A DNA stretch of 64,000 nt from Pseudomonas sp. FeN3W (GCA_030263805.2 CP136011.1:496001-560000), one strand, 5' to 3'; shown: positions 8,628-18,061, numbered from the stretch's first letter. A program made the numbers and translations. Notes: a model not told the origin generated them from the sequence alone.

Positions 8628-9722
8628 TTATGACTCAAGAAGCTCCATTGCTTCATCAAGAGACCTGGCGGCTTGCTTAAGACTCTCGGAGGCGCTCCGG
8701 ATTTTGAGAGCCATCTCGCTTATGTTCGCCTGCTGGTTCGATTGCTGCTCATTAAGCTGGCGCTGAACCAGTTTTTTGACCAGCGATGAAATTTGCTCCA
8801 TCACAGCTGAATCATTCAAGCCGCCAAAGCTCTGCTCTGACTCATCCTGGGCGTACTCCTCACGCACCACAACCGGCTCAGGAAGAATGTCGTGAGATGG
8901 CTCAGGGTGTTTCTTGGCCACCTTCTCAACGGGAGCGGGCTCTACTTTACGTTCGAGAACCTCAGGCTCTTTCGCAGCCACCTGGTCGGCTTTTGGAGAC
9001 TCTGCCTCCTGCTTCTGTAGTGGTGCCTCCACTTTTGCTTGAACCGCTGGCTCTGCCTTTGGCGGCTCGGTTTGCGCCTCGGGCTTAGGCTCAGCGAGGA
9101 TCTGCTTTGCCTTTTCTTCGTCTTTGAGCTCAGGGTATTTCTTCAGCACGTTATCGTGATTCAACATGAACACATACTGATCAATGATGTAGGTTGATTC
9201 AACCAGATCCTGGCTCTTGAGCGCCTCGATGTCCTCCTCGCACTTACCAAACGTGGCGTTAAGGTCATCCATGGATCGAGCCTGCAAGCGCAGGAAGGCA
9301 AGGATTTTCAGCTCGTTACTGTACTCAGCGGCATTTGACACAAGGTTTTGTGTCGGGACACTCTTAGGCTCGGTTTGCGCTTTCGGTGCATCGGCTGGCT
9401 TGTGTGCAGCCTTTGTGTTTTCTGTGCTTACGCGCTTGGTGACGTTCAGGCGAGAGACATTCGGAGGAAGGTTGGCCTGATCCTGCTTTTTGGCTTGAGG
9501 TTCAGCATCAACCACGTGCGAGTCGACCAGCTTGAAAAGCGGGATGCCCTGAGTGTTGTCAATCTCTTTGGATAGAATCCCTCGGTTAAGCATGCTGCCT
9601 ATAACCGGATTTAGCGTATGACGCAAAACACCCAGGTTGTTGGCAATAGCATCAATGCTTAACGCAGCATGATTGCTGCTGATAACACTGATGACCTCAT
9701 TATCGGTCACTGAATTCTTCAT
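8628..9722 (-). CDS. Winged-helix protein with long linker and coiled coil
   Basis: This 364-residue protein has an N-terminal ~70 residues that look like a small winged-helix DNA-binding domain (repeated VISSNHAALSIDAIANNLG-type helix-turn-helix pattern). A second possible winged-helix module lies around residues 135-185, and a Pro/Ala/Lys/Glu-rich linker spans roughly 195-290. It ends in a coiled coil of about 60 residues. A DNA-binding, partition-like or nucleoid-associated role similar to KfrA-type plasmid proteins is plausible, though the sequence match is not secure. GGAG lies seven bases before the ATG at 9722. Confidence 0.55.
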   Translation of the reverse strand: MKNSVTDNEVISVISSNHAALSIDAIANNLGVLRHTLNPVIGSMLNRGILSKEIDNTQGIPLFKLVDSHVVDAEPQAKKQDQANLPPNVSRLNVTKRVSTENTKAAHKPADAPKAQTEPKSVPTQNLVSNAAEYSNELKILAFLRLQARSMDDLNATFGKCEEDIEALKSQDLVESTYIIDQYVFMLNHDNVLKKYPELKDEEKAKQILAEPKPEAQTEPPKAEPAVQAKVEAPLQKQEAESPKADQVAAKEPEVLERKVEPAPVEKVAKKHPEPSHDILPEPVVVREEYAQDESEQSFGGLNDSAVMEQISSLVKKLVQRQLNEQQSNQQANISEMALKIRSASESLKQAARSLDEAMELLES

Positions 9723-9816
9723 GATCTAACTCCATATCCTGTTTACAGAGCGGCGCGAAACGTCTTCGTGCCATGAATATGGAGCAAATCACGCAGGTTT
9801 TCAAGTGCTGGAAAGC

Positions 9817-10113
9817 TTATTTCGCAGCTTCAACCTTCTTTTTATTCTTTTTCTTGCCCATTAGCCGCTGACGGTTCTGCAAAACGACAGCCACAAACCC
9901 CTCTTCAGGCACCTGGGTTCGCAATTGCGGGTTCAATTCCTTATAAAGCTCTTTGGCAAAAGCGGTCATGCCTTCATCTGACTCAAGCGCGGTTGCAACC
10001 TGATCTTTGCTTCTCTTTTTTACAAGCCGTGAAACCTCTGGAACAAGCTTGGCGGCCAGCATTAGGTTGGAACCGCGCCCACCGAGGAATTTGATAGTAC
10101 TCATAACGCCCAT
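9817..10113 (-). CDS. Small basic hypothetical protein
   Basis: This 98-residue protein ends in a strongly basic tail (GKKKNKKK) and has a helical body. GGAG seven bases upstream supports the ATG at 10113. It has its own good promoter (10145-10173), so it is expressed separately from the topoisomerase gene upstream. The basic tail suggests nucleic-acid binding, but no family is recognised. Confidence 0.6.
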   Translation of the reverse strand: MGVMSTIKFLGGRGSNLMLAAKLVPEVSRLVKKRSKDQVATALESDEGMTAFAKELYKELNPQLRTQVPEEGFVAVVLQNRQRLMGKKKNKKKVEAAK

Positions 10114-10144
10114 GGAAAACTCCTGTCCTAAATTGGGTTAGAAG

Positions 10145-10173
10145 AGTATGTTCACAGACGCTTATGATGTCAA
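10145..10173 (-). promoter_or_regulatory. Sigma-70 type promoter for the small basic protein
   Basis: Minus strand: TTGACA (10173-10168), 17-base spacer, CATACT (10150-10145). The -35 lies in the extended context TTTATATTGACA seen at several other gene starts in this window. Confidence 0.6.
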
Positions 10174-10179
10174 TATAAA

Positions 10180-11871
10180 CTAATCAAAACTAAACGAAGG
10201 TGGTTCGTTTCCGATATCCTGCTCTTTGTGCGCCTCAGCATGATCATTGTTCAATTTCTCGGGCTGCTGGGGCGTGACACTCGGCTTAACGTCGGTCGTT
10301 TCGCGAAGCGGCTTTTGACGCAGGAGCTGCCAAGCAAGCGACAGTCTGTCGGCCACTGACCTCTTTGCTCCGTCAGCAATTAACGCCTGTTCCACCTTTT
10401 GTGCGACGCCATTTTTCAGAAGCTCCGGGCAGCGCTCGTTGACCTTGTGCAGCATGAGTTTCCCTCGACCATTGACCTGGCCATTTTCATCAAGGTAGTT
10501 CTTTGCGGCTTTGCCAGCTATCTGGCTTATCGTTGAGGGCCTGCCCAGGCCCATCTCGATCATCCGCTTTGCTGCGGTCAATGCAGGACTGTCCTTCCAC
10601 ATTCTGACCCTTGTGGATTCGAAATTTGGCTTTTTCTTGGTAATAACCCTTGCTCTTGGAAGTATCGCGCCATCTTCACTGCGAACCCTTTCAATCGAGA
10701 GGTGAGGAATGAAATTCTTTACGACCTTCGCCCACTGCTGAGAGGCCTGATCATTGCCAAATTTTCCCCGCTCAAGCTTGAGCGTGGTGGTGGGGCTGCC
10801 TATATGCGCACAATGTCTGGAAATCGTGGCTAAAACCGCATCCTCGGTACTTAGGTGCTCGGATGAGATCGTCCTGGACGCCATGTAGTCGGTTAGGGGA
10901 GTCAGAGCCTCGTGCGCATCGAAGGATCTTTCGCAGGCCTCGTTTTGCCTTTTCTCCAGATGATCCAAGGAGAATGGGATGCCCTGCGCCTCGGCCATTC
11001 GTTTAGCCCATTTTGTGGAGATTTCTCCCATTCGCCTGCTGTCAGTTCTTGGATAGGATAGTCTTCCCTCCATGTAGTTGGACTGTAGAGATGCCATGAT
11101 TTCATCAATGGGCTTATTTATTTCGTTTGAGCAGAGCAATATAGCCTCTGGCCCGGTTAAGGGCTTCTTTTCCTCGGTGACGGTTTCAACACTCTCAAGG
11201 ATTGGCTCGACCGGCTTTAGGTCACTCAGGATAGAGCACAGGATCTGAGCCTGGGAGCCAAGATGACTCGGTAGCGAAAAAACCGCTTTCCATCCATCTT
11301 TCAAGTCGCACTCGACTCGGGTTGTTATCGCAGGCTGCTCCAAAAGACTCTGCACCAGCGGAGAAACCACGCGCCCCATGCTCATTCGAAAGTGATCTTC
11401 TTCAGAAATGAGCTGATAGCCAAGGTGGCGATCAAATAATCGCCTGGCAATCGCTGAGAACACACGGTTGGTGTCAATAGCCCTCCTGGCTTGGGTCGCT
11501 TCACTGACGTGCTCGGCAGTAAACCCCATAAGGTAGGCACGCGAGAAAGCAACCCCTGGTCGTGCGAATGCCTTGACGAAGTGGTGTGCTATCAACTCGC
11601 CCTCAAGATCTGCGTCTGTTGCAATGACAATCTCAGATGCATTTCGAGTGAGATCCATCAGTTGATTGATCTGCTCCTTGCGAAGAGGCTCCCACCTGAT
11701 GGTATTTAAGTCTTTCAGAATCTCGTTGCTAACCCTGTGCAGGTCGTCCGCCAGATCATAAAGTCGACCATGGGTTGCCAGCACCCTATCGGAAGGGTGC
11801 CCGGCATCAGCCAGCGCACGCTTGAGTGACTTGACTTTACCAGCCGCCTCTATGATCCATATTCTGCTCAT
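10180..11871 (-). CDS. Type IA DNA topoisomerase
   Basis: This 563-residue enzyme should relax or decatenate DNA by single-strand passage through a 5'-phosphotyrosine intermediate. It has the TOPRIM signatures EAAGK (Glu8) and ATDADLEGE (about residues 84-92) for Mg binding. The active-site Tyr lies in LSYPRTDS near residue 274, the standard type IA context. It is shorter than chromosomal TopA, lacks a visible zinc-ribbon tail, and resembles the topoisomerases carried by conjugative plasmids. It ends with a polar, Glu-rich tail. Its start is three bases downstream of the stop of the signal-peptide protein gene at 11874, so it is in the IcmW-like operon. A plasmid-transfer or maintenance role is likely. 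Confidence 0.9.
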   Translation of the reverse strand: MSRIWIIEAAGKVKSLKRALADAGHPSDRVLATHGRLYDLADDLHRVSNEILKDLNTIRWEPLRKEQINQLMDLTRNASEIVIATDADLEGELIAHHFVKAFARPGVAFSRAYLMGFTAEHVSEATQARRAIDTNRVFSAIARRLFDRHLGYQLISEEDHFRMSMGRVVSPLVQSLLEQPAITTRVECDLKDGWKAVFSLPSHLGSQAQILCSILSDLKPVEPILESVETVTEEKKPLTGPEAILLCSNEINKPIDEIMASLQSNYMEGRLSYPRTDSRRMGEISTKWAKRMAEAQGIPFSLDHLEKRQNEACERSFDAHEALTPLTDYMASRTISSEHLSTEDAVLATISRHCAHIGSPTTTLKLERGKFGNDQASQQWAKVVKNFIPHLSIERVRSEDGAILPRARVITKKKPNFESTRVRMWKDSPALTAAKRMIEMGLGRPSTISQIAGKAAKNYLDENGQVNGRGKLMLHKVNERCPELLKNGVAQKVEQALIADGAKRSVADRLSLAWQLLRQKPLRETTDVKPSVTPQQPEKLNNDHAEAHKEQDIGNEPPSFSFD

Positions 11872-11873
11872 GC

Positions 11874-12356
11874 TTAATAGGGTACGTAGCTAGGCGTTGC
11901 GCCCTGGGCTGCCTGATTGGTTTTTTGCTGAAGGATCGTGGAGAGATCCACTTCATTATTAAGCACATTTGTACCAATGGCATCCTGTGCAGTTTTGTTA
12001 ATGGTTCCCACAGCTTGATCCATTTTGTTTCTGGCCTCAGTGTTTACAGCATCAACCATGCCACCAAACACGGTTTTCGCAAGGTTACAGAGGTTCAAGC
12101 CATCTCCAACTTTTGCCCCGAACGTTGGAAGCCCAGGCATCTGAAGGCCAATGTCGCACCCTGCGTCAGGATTGACATAAATAAAAGGACTATTGGCTTT
12201 AACGCTGGTATCAACACCCGCGCACACTGTTCCTAGACCCTTGTTGAAGATTCGGTTGCTGGCCTCATTGATTGCATTTCGGCATGTTCCCGCCTGCGAA
12301 TAGTCGGCTACGAATGGAAGTGCTAATAGCACAGATAGGGCAAGAATTTTTTTCAT
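11874..12356 (-). CDS. Small secreted protein next to IcmW-like gene
   Basis: This protein is 160 residues from the ATG at 12356, which has GAGG before it and begins a clear Sec signal peptide (MKKILALSVLLALPFVADYSQAG). The longer frame to 12473 would overlap the preceding gene and bury the signal sequence. The mature part has five Cys, an Asn/Gln-rich C-terminus and no membrane anchor, so it is periplasmic. In Legionella, icmW is followed by icmX; this gene holds that position but is much shorter than IcmX, so I leave it unassigned. Confidence 0.65.
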   Translation of the reverse strand: MKKILALSVLLALPFVADYSQAGTCRNAINEASNRIFNKGLGTVCAGVDTSVKANSPFIYVNPDAGCDIGLQMPGLPTFGAKVGDGLNLCNLAKTVFGGMVDAVNTEARNKMDQAVGTINKTAQDAIGTNVLNNEVDLSTILQQKTNQAAQGATPSYVPY

Positions 12357-12366
12357 GGTAAATACC

Positions 12367-12861
12367 TCAAGCTGATTTAAGCGGCCACTGAGAAAACAGG
12401 CCAATAATTTTACGTGTTCGCATGACGGTTGCCATCCGCTCAACCATGGCTTTGGCCATTCCATAATATTCATGGTCAGGAATATTATTGGTGATGTTTA
12501 CCGCTTCCAGGTAACAAAGTGCTCCCCATCCAATCGGGCTTTCGCCTGCCTGGTGGTTGAGCCAATGAATAGCGAAAATACACTGTCTGAATGGCATGCT
12601 GGCCAGAAGAGGAATCAGCTTGACCAGTACGCTCTGGCTGCCTTCATCGACAGGAAGCCCGGCGACTCGTGGCAGGGCTTCAGCCATTTTCACGAACAAT
12701 TCAGGAAATTCTGTGTATTGATAAGACCAGCGCTCTTTGTTCTCAAACATATCGAGACAAGCCCTGGCATCAGGCTGCATCTCCTCCCAGAAAGCATTTT
12801 GAGCCTCTGGGGTAAATAGCAGCGCATCAACAGGCGGCGTATTCAAAAGGGGCGTCCTCAT
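12367..12861 (-). CDS. icmW: IcmW-like type IVB secretion adaptor
   Basis: This 164-residue cytoplasmic protein follows the IcmW pattern as I remember it: an early aromatic-rich FWEEMQP segment, then a helix with MFENKERWSYQYTEFPELFVKM matching the IcmW layout (ME..E.W......PEL...M), then a second helical half. The length is close to Legionella IcmW (151). In Dot/Icm systems, IcmW works with IcmS at the coupling complex to present substrates. It is the first gene of a leftward operon with a secreted protein and the topoisomerase, and lies back-to-back with the IcmX/IcmV/DotA genes. The assignment is from pattern plus context. Confidence 0.55.
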   Translation of the reverse strand: MRTPLLNTPPVDALLFTPEAQNAFWEEMQPDARACLDMFENKERWSYQYTEFPELFVKMAEALPRVAGLPVDEGSQSVLVKLIPLLASMPFRQCIFAIHWLNHQAGESPIGWGALCYLEAVNITNNIPDHEYYGMAKAMVERMATVMRTRKIIGLFSQWPLKSA

Positions 12862-12884
12862 TTTGTTTTTTATATATTGACCGA

Positions 12885-12913
12885 TTGACGCAAAAATTGC
12901 TAGCCCGTATCAT
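12885..12913 (+). promoter_or_regulatory. Sigma-70 type promoter for the rightward dotA operon
   Basis: TTGACG (12885-12890), 17-base spacer, TATCAT (12908-12913). It drives rightward transcription into the small frame at 12947 and the IcmX/TraW-like, IcmC-like, icmV and dotA genes. Confidence 0.6.
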
Positions 12914-12946
12914 CGAGTTATAGAACAATAATTGCCGGTGTTACGC

Positions 12947-13156
12947 ATGAGCGCATTGACCTTTTCAAGCAATCCAGCTTTCCCGTTCACTCTGGAAGAA
13001 TCATTATCGAGAGGTGCGTCTTATCAACGGACGTCGCCAGGTATCGATGTGATCGCACATACCGTATCCAGTCTTAAGCGATATTTCGAGATCGAGCATC
13101 GACAGTCATTGGGTCGAAATCGAGACCATGCGCCATCGCCAAGCCCAAAATTCTGA
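12947..13156 (+). CDS. Possible small protein upstream of the IcmX-like gene
   Basis: A 69-residue frame starting MSALTFSSNPAFPFTLEES sits between the promoter at 12885-12913 and the ATG at 13170. Its composition is protein-like, but the ribosome site is poor (GCCGGTG) and no family is recognised. It may be a real leader gene of the operon or a chance frame in the 308-base gap between 12861 and 13170. Confidence 0.35.
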   Translation: MSALTFSSNPAFPFTLEESLSRGASYQRTSPGIDVIAHTVSSLKRYFEIEHRQSLGRNRDHAPSPSPKF

Positions 13157-13169
13157 TTCAGAGGTTCAT

Positions 13170-14327
13170 ATGAGGCCATTTATAAAAAGCAAACTTGCCG
13201 CAGCCACAAGCGCCCTGGCGTTATCTGTCGCTCTGCTAGGGTCTGCCACCCTTTTCACGCAAAGAGCCGAGGCGCAAATCCCTGTAACGGATGCAGGCTC
13301 TCTAATGCAGATGATTCAGGACGGCATCATGCGCGCCATGGAGTCTGAGATCATGCAGACCATTGAGGAAACCAAGCTTGATCTTATGTCACTGTTTTCC
13401 GAGCTCGAAATCGACAACGTCAATAATGCCATTGGCAACATGATCGTTCGTACCGGCAAGGCCATGCAGGACATCCAGAACACTGAGCAGCTTGAAAAAT
13501 CCATGCCTGCACAAGACGTCTGCGACACGCTAAGCATGGCGGCCAACCTTGATGATCTTCTGTGTGGGATGGAGTCTCAATCCTATGCGGAAAACGTCAA
13601 AAAGGCTGGTGCACGAGCTATGGCAAGCGGCAAGTCAACCGTTGTATGCCCGCCTGGCGTCACGGATACCAAGCTTTGCACCGTTGTTAACAGGGCGCCA
13701 AGCGTAGAAGAGGTATCCAAATACAATGCGACCAAATCAAGCGAAATCGTCAACAAATGTAAGGCGATTGCAGATGCGGTAGGCAGCGATGCCTGTTCAG
13801 ATCCAAGTATTTTGATATCGCCTCCGCCTCAAGGGGCTACCGATCAGCAATACATGGCAATGAAAAAGCAAATCGAGTTAGCAGTCAATCCAATCATCAA
13901 GGCCCCATACGCCGACAACACCATGGATAGCCTGAAGGGTACTGCTGCGCACGACAAGGCGCTGGTAATTGACCAGAGGGCTACAAATTTCAGGGCTGGA
14001 ATCGAGAGTGCCTTGAACCACAATTTGATGCTTCAGCACGGCACCTACAACGAGGCGACCAAAGAGCGCGCGCCTGGTGAAGTCTTCTTGCTGGATAAAT
14101 ACCTCGCTGAGCGCCTCGGTAGCGAGAACTGGATGTGTGAGGTGACCAACACCTGTAAGGGTGGTGACAAGGCGCCCTATGTTGCCCCAGCCGAACTTGA
14201 GAAGCGCAAAATTCAGATGGATGCAGTCATGCTGTACATCAATTTGCAGCAATATAAATCTTCACTGAGGATTGAGAAGACGCTGGCTGATATCGCGCTA
14301 CTGGAGCTTGATCATCCGACAAAATAA
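13170..14327 (+). CDS. IcmX/TraW-like periplasmic protein (second copy)
   Basis: This 385-residue protein has a Sec signal peptide ending near QRAEA (about residue 34). A long helical region follows with a Cys pair in EKSMPAQDVC...LDDLLC, then a middle section with further Cys and a helical C-terminus. GAGG precedes the ATG at 13170. It lies directly upstream of IcmC-like, IcmV and DotA genes, the same neighbourhood as TraW-TraX-TraY in IncI plasmid R64, where TraW corresponds to IcmX. It is paralogous to the 371-residue protein at 2479-3594. The expected location is the periplasm, as part of the transfer machine. Confidence 0.55.
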   Translation: MRPFIKSKLAAATSALALSVALLGSATLFTQRAEAQIPVTDAGSLMQMIQDGIMRAMESEIMQTIEETKLDLMSLFSELEIDNVNNAIGNMIVRTGKAMQDIQNTEQLEKSMPAQDVCDTLSMAANLDDLLCGMESQSYAENVKKAGARAMASGKSTVVCPPGVTDTKLCTVVNRAPSVEEVSKYNATKSSEIVNKCKAIADAVGSDACSDPSILISPPPQGATDQQYMAMKKQIELAVNPIIKAPYADNTMDSLKGTAAHDKALVIDQRATNFRAGIESALNHNLMLQHGTYNEATKERAPGEVFLLDKYLAERLGSENWMCEVTNTCKGGDKAPYVAPAELEKRKIQMDAVMLYINLQQYKSSLRIEKTLADIALLELDHPTK

Positions 14328-14370
14328 TCTACAATAAAGACCAATCAAAAATAACAATAAGAAAGGCAGT

Positions 14371-15012
14371 ATGAAAAAGATCGCTTTCAGCATCGGGGCA
14401 ATGCTGCTCTTTGCAGCAACCCCATCCTTTGCCGACACGGTAGATGTTGCCGCTAATTTCACTCAAATGATTGATGTGGCACGCGTCTTTGCCGTGTTCA
14501 TCGGCTTTCTGCTGTTTGCCAATGCTCTGTACGGATTTTATACCTGGTCTAAAACAGGTGGCTCCCAAGGATCTACGCCTGGCAAAAGTGTCACCAAACT
14601 CATCATTGGTTCGATGCTCGTAATTACGCCCTGGGTTTATGAATTTTTCAAGGCGAGCCTTGGTGTAGAAACGAATAGCACATCAGTCAGTGGTGACAGT
14701 ACTCGCATGATCTTGGCTATCGACGCCAACCTTGGCTCTGACGTTGCGGCTGCGGCAGGAAAGGGATTTCTGGCCTTCATGCCATCTGGAACGCTGAAAG
14801 CCATCATTGCCTTTGTCATGTTCATTGGGTTTGTTGCATTCGTTTCAGGCATTTACACCCTAAAAGATGCTCATGATCCACATGGTGGTGGTAAAGCACC
14901 ATTCCTTGCGCCCGCTCTAAAAATTCTGGGCGGGATTGTTTGCATGAACCTCATGTGGTTCAGCTGTTTTGTTTCCGCCCTTATCGGTATTTCAATGCTT
15001 TGCATTAAGTGA
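14371..15012 (+). CDS. IcmC/DotE-like inner-membrane protein
   Basis: This 213-residue protein has a cleavable-looking N-terminal signal (MKKIAFSIGAMLLFAATPSFA) and then four hydrophobic segments, at roughly 35-57, 75-95, 145-168 and 185-205. Size and topology resemble the Dot/Icm inner-membrane protein IcmC (DotE). AAAGG precedes the ATG. It is 43 bases after the IcmX/TraW-like gene and six bases before icmV. A second small multi-pass protein at 58193-58474 occupies the syntenic icmC position, so which one plays that role is uncertain. Confidence 0.5.
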   Translation: MKKIAFSIGAMLLFAATPSFADTVDVAANFTQMIDVARVFAVFIGFLLFANALYGFYTWSKTGGSQGSTPGKSVTKLIIGSMLVITPWVYEFFKASLGVETNSTSVSGDSTRMILAIDANLGSDVAAAAGKGFLAFMPSGTLKAIIAFVMFIGFVAFVSGIYTLKDAHDPHGGGKAPFLAPALKILGGIVCMNLMWFSCFVSALIGISMLCIK

Positions 15013-15018
15013 GTCAGC

Positions 15019-15474
15019 ATGATTAGTCAATTTATACAAGTGCTAAAAAGTTCCGTGAGACCAGTCTACCGATGGGGATCTCTTGTTCAAAGCATAAAAC
15101 ATGGAAGGGAAGGGGCGGAGCCTCTTGTTGTCGTTGGTGAAGACACGGATAGAAAGGAATTTTCGGTTCGTTACCGAAACGTAAGATTCACAGCCTGCGT
15201 GTCGATGCTGTGTTCATTTCTATCACTATTATTTCTAGCGTTTGCAAGCAACATGAATGAATTCATATTCTGCTTGTCGGGAGTGGTTTTATTTGGCCTG
15301 TTCTATATCAGGTATTCAATGCTCCTATGGGTTTCAAGAAAATGCTGGAACAACTGGGACAAGAGGCACAATAAAATTAGTATTAATGGAAAAACATTCT
15401 TCCGGGTAGTGGCTAACAACCCTGAAGAGTTGCTTCCATTACCGTTATCGGCCATTGGGGGCGAAAAAAGATGA
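15019..15474 (+). CDS. icmV: IcmV/TraX-like membrane protein
   Basis: This 151-residue protein has the length I expect of Legionella IcmV, with a basic N-terminus and two adjacent membrane helices around residues 55-100. It sits immediately before dotA with an ATGA overlap, exactly the icmV-dotA arrangement of Dot/Icm loci and traX-traY of IncI plasmids. Its role is as an inner-membrane accessory of the type IVB channel. Confidence 0.65.
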   Translation: MISQFIQVLKSSVRPVYRWGSLVQSIKHGREGAEPLVVVGEDTDRKEFSVRYRNVRFTACVSMLCSFLSLLFLAFASNMNEFIFCLSGVVLFGLFYIRYSMLLWVSRKCWNNWDKRHNKISINGKTFFRVVANNPEELLPLPLSAIGGEKR

Positions 15475-18008
15475 GATATATAAAAGGCCTATTATTAGCC
15501 TGGGTAGCTGTTATGACATTGGGCATGGCTAACATTGCCATGGCGCAGTCTACAGCGCCCTCTGACGCTCAGGCAAAAAGCTACCTGAATGAAATTCTGG
15601 CAATTGAATACCGAGACACTGATCTTGCCCATGCAAGTTTTGGGAGACTGTTCGGTACATTCATCTTCAAGCCATTTGGAGGGGTTGAGCAAAGCACGTC
15701 GCCAACTGTGCTTGCCCATGTGCTTGGCTATACCAACGTAATCGCCATGATCCTGGGCAGCGTGATCATGGGTTACGTCATTCTGGGCGGTGCTGTAAAC
15801 ACGGCTGCCTCTGGTGAGTTGCTGGGTAGAAGCTGGTCAAGCGTTTGGCTTCCAATGCGGACAACCATCGCGTTCGGCGCCATCATGCCGGCCTCGGATG
15901 GGGAGAGTGTGTTTTCGGTGGCGCAAAGTCTTGTTATCTGGATGGTAATCCTTGGCTCAAACTCAGGAACCTGGATATGGGAGAAAGGCGCTGCTGAACT
16001 TAAGGTAGGGGGTGCGGTAATCAGCGGTACATCCTTCTATGACGCCGAGCAGTATCGAAAGGTTGTGGAGGTTATGAATTGCGCGATTGCTCGCCGTAAT
16101 ATGTATATCGACGTGGGAGATAGTGATGAGGTTGCCTATGGGATTGGTATGGCATCGTCTCCTTCCGGGTTTAAACAGGTAGACATTACTGCTGACGGAA
16201 TTACTAACTTACCTGGCGACTTTATTAAAGTTGATTTCTATGATTGTGGAACCATCACCTCACCACTGAATACGAGCGCAAATCGAAGTGAGGGTGAGGC
16301 GACAGATAATGCAGCGACTTCCACAGGCGAATCATTTTGGTTCAGTCGGACGCCGACAGAATGGGAACGCAAGGTTGTAAGTGACTTCAGGTCAAAGATT
16401 AAAACAGCCCTGCCTATCTACTTAAACGCGACGGCTTCAGCGATCCATTCGCTTCATTCTTCAGGTTTTAGCGCTAAATCTATTGACGCTGTACTGACCG
16501 AAACGGCTGAGAAAAGAGGCGAAAAGGGCAAAGAAATAATCAAAGATCTAAATGAAATGGCAATTGCCTATAGGAGTCTTGAGGACAGTTACACCAAATA
16601 CTACGAAGACGTATCCAAATCCATTTCAGAAAATAAAGCGGCGCAGAAGTATTTTGAGGATCAGTTGAAAACTGGCGGATGGATGCGTGCCGGTGCATGG
16701 TTCTTTGAAGCATCGCGCTTCCAGGGCTTATCCATGACATTGATGAGTGAAGTTGGGAACGTCGGCGCATTGTCTTCTAATAAGGGCGTTGGGTTGGTTT
16801 GTAACTTCTCGGAAAACGCGCCTGGAATCTTTTTTGTTCAAAAATATGTAGCAAAGAAACTGGGTGGCTGCGAAGAAAAAATGCAAAAGCTTGCGGAGCA
16901 TTTGGCCCTTCTTCCTGCGGTTGAGAAATATGCACAGAAGCATGGTGTTCAATCCAGCGGTGCGATTTCTTCAACAGTTGGAAAGGCTGTCAAAATATCA
17001 GGGAAAACGGAAACAGGGGATCTCGATCCAAAGATCATCAACACACTGGCAATGAGTGGCGGACAAGTTGTCATGAATGCCCTGGCCTGGCTCGGTTGTG
17101 ACAACGCAACAGGTGGTGGAAATGTCACAAAGTGTACAGCCATGACGACAGACACGTCTGGCATGACATCGCCATTCACGATGCTCTCATCAATTGGTCA
17201 TGGTTTGATTCAGCTTTCCACGACCATGTGGTGGATCTGTCTTGGTCTTGTCGCTGTGGCTGGTGGAGTAGGCGGCTCCGTATTGTCATTGGGTGGAGGT
17301 GGTGCGGTAAGCGCTGCTGGCTACTACATAGTTGCTAGTGTAACGGCGGCACTTGGAGGATTCATCGCCATGGGCTTCATGTTTGCCTATGTGCTGCCGT
17401 TCATGCCAGTTATGGCCTGGATCATGATCATCATCGGCTATCTGATTACGGTTGTGGAGGCCGTCGCTGCGGCACCCCTCGCAGTCATCATGATGGCCAC
17501 ACCTGAAGGAGAAGGGTTGAGTGGGGCAAACATGCAAAGGGCGATTCAGCTGATCAATGCGATCATTCTCAAGCCATCCTTGGCGATTGTGGGATTGTTC
17601 GCGGCGATGACGATGGGCTATGTGGCCTTTGCATTGATTAACAACCTTTTCTGGACGGTTGCGTCGATGCAGAACAGCGGGGCCATGATTGGCTTCCTTG
17701 CCACCATGAGCATCTACACAGCACTCTGCTACAAATGCGTTCAGGCCATGATTGATATCATGCATAGAATCCCTAACGATATTCTTGAGTGGATGGCTGG
17801 TGGTGTGTCTCGCGAGTTTGGCTCAAACATCTCCGAAAGCATCAATGGAATGCGCGGTGTTGGTCAAGGTGTTGGTGAAGTAGGTGCCGCATCGGCAGGA
17901 AGCAAAGTGCTGAACGCGCTACAGCGCGAAAAGATGGCCAGAGGAAATGATGACGACAAGGACAAGGGCGGCGATAAAAGCCCTAGCCCTAAGGGAGGCA
18001 CCAACTAA
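15471..18008 (+). CDS. dotA: DotA/TraY polytopic inner-membrane protein
   Basis: This 845-residue protein has an N-terminal signal (MRYIKGLLLAWVAVMTLGMANIAMA). Membrane helices lie near residues 80-110 and 130-165, then comes a large periplasmic domain (about 170-560), then a cluster of helices from 585 to 770. The end is a charged, disordered Asp/Lys-rich tail. This is the DotA/TraY architecture, an inner-membrane component required for conjugative DNA transfer. The start overlaps the icmV stop (ATGA). A strong terminator follows at 18032-18061. Confidence 0.8.
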   Translation: MRYIKGLLLAWVAVMTLGMANIAMAQSTAPSDAQAKSYLNEILAIEYRDTDLAHASFGRLFGTFIFKPFGGVEQSTSPTVLAHVLGYTNVIAMILGSVIMGYVILGGAVNTAASGELLGRSWSSVWLPMRTTIAFGAIMPASDGESVFSVAQSLVIWMVILGSNSGTWIWEKGAAELKVGGAVISGTSFYDAEQYRKVVEVMNCAIARRNMYIDVGDSDEVAYGIGMASSPSGFKQVDITADGITNLPGDFIKVDFYDCGTITSPLNTSANRSEGEATDNAATSTGESFWFSRTPTEWERKVVSDFRSKIKTALPIYLNATASAIHSLHSSGFSAKSIDAVLTETAEKRGEKGKEIIKDLNEMAIAYRSLEDSYTKYYEDVSKSISENKAAQKYFEDQLKTGGWMRAGAWFFEASRFQGLSMTLMSEVGNVGALSSNKGVGLVCNFSENAPGIFFVQKYVAKKLGGCEEKMQKLAEHLALLPAVEKYAQKHGVQSSGAISSTVGKAVKISGKTETGDLDPKIINTLAMSGGQVVMNALAWLGCDNATGGGNVTKCTAMTTDTSGMTSPFTMLSSIGHGLIQLSTTMWWICLGLVAVAGGVGGSVLSLGGGGAVSAAGYYIVASVTAALGGFIAMGFMFAYVLPFMPVMAWIMIIIGYLITVVEAVAAAPLAVIMMATPEGEGLSGANMQRAIQLINAIILKPSLAIVGLFAAMTMGYVAFALINNLFWTVASMQNSGAMIGFLATMSIYTALCYKCVQAMIDIMHRIPNDILEWMAGGVSREFGSNISESINGMRGVGQGVGEVGAASAGSKVLNALQREKMARGNDDDKDKGGDKSPSPKGGTN

Positions 18009-18011
18009 AGG

Positions 18012-18061
18012 TTGATGTCTGACCATCAAAAGACCCCGGATCTCTCCGGGGTCTTTTTTTT
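18012..18061 (+). terminator. Terminator after dotA
   Basis: GACCCCGG (18032-18039) pairs with CCGGGGTC (18046-18053) and is followed by eight T. A second small hairpin, TTGATG/CATCAA (18012-18029), lies just before it. Confidence 0.85.

Noticed and set aside
11874..12356. IcmX assignment
   Set aside because: The gene follows the icmW-like gene as icmX does, but it is about one third of the expected length and I see no matching motif.
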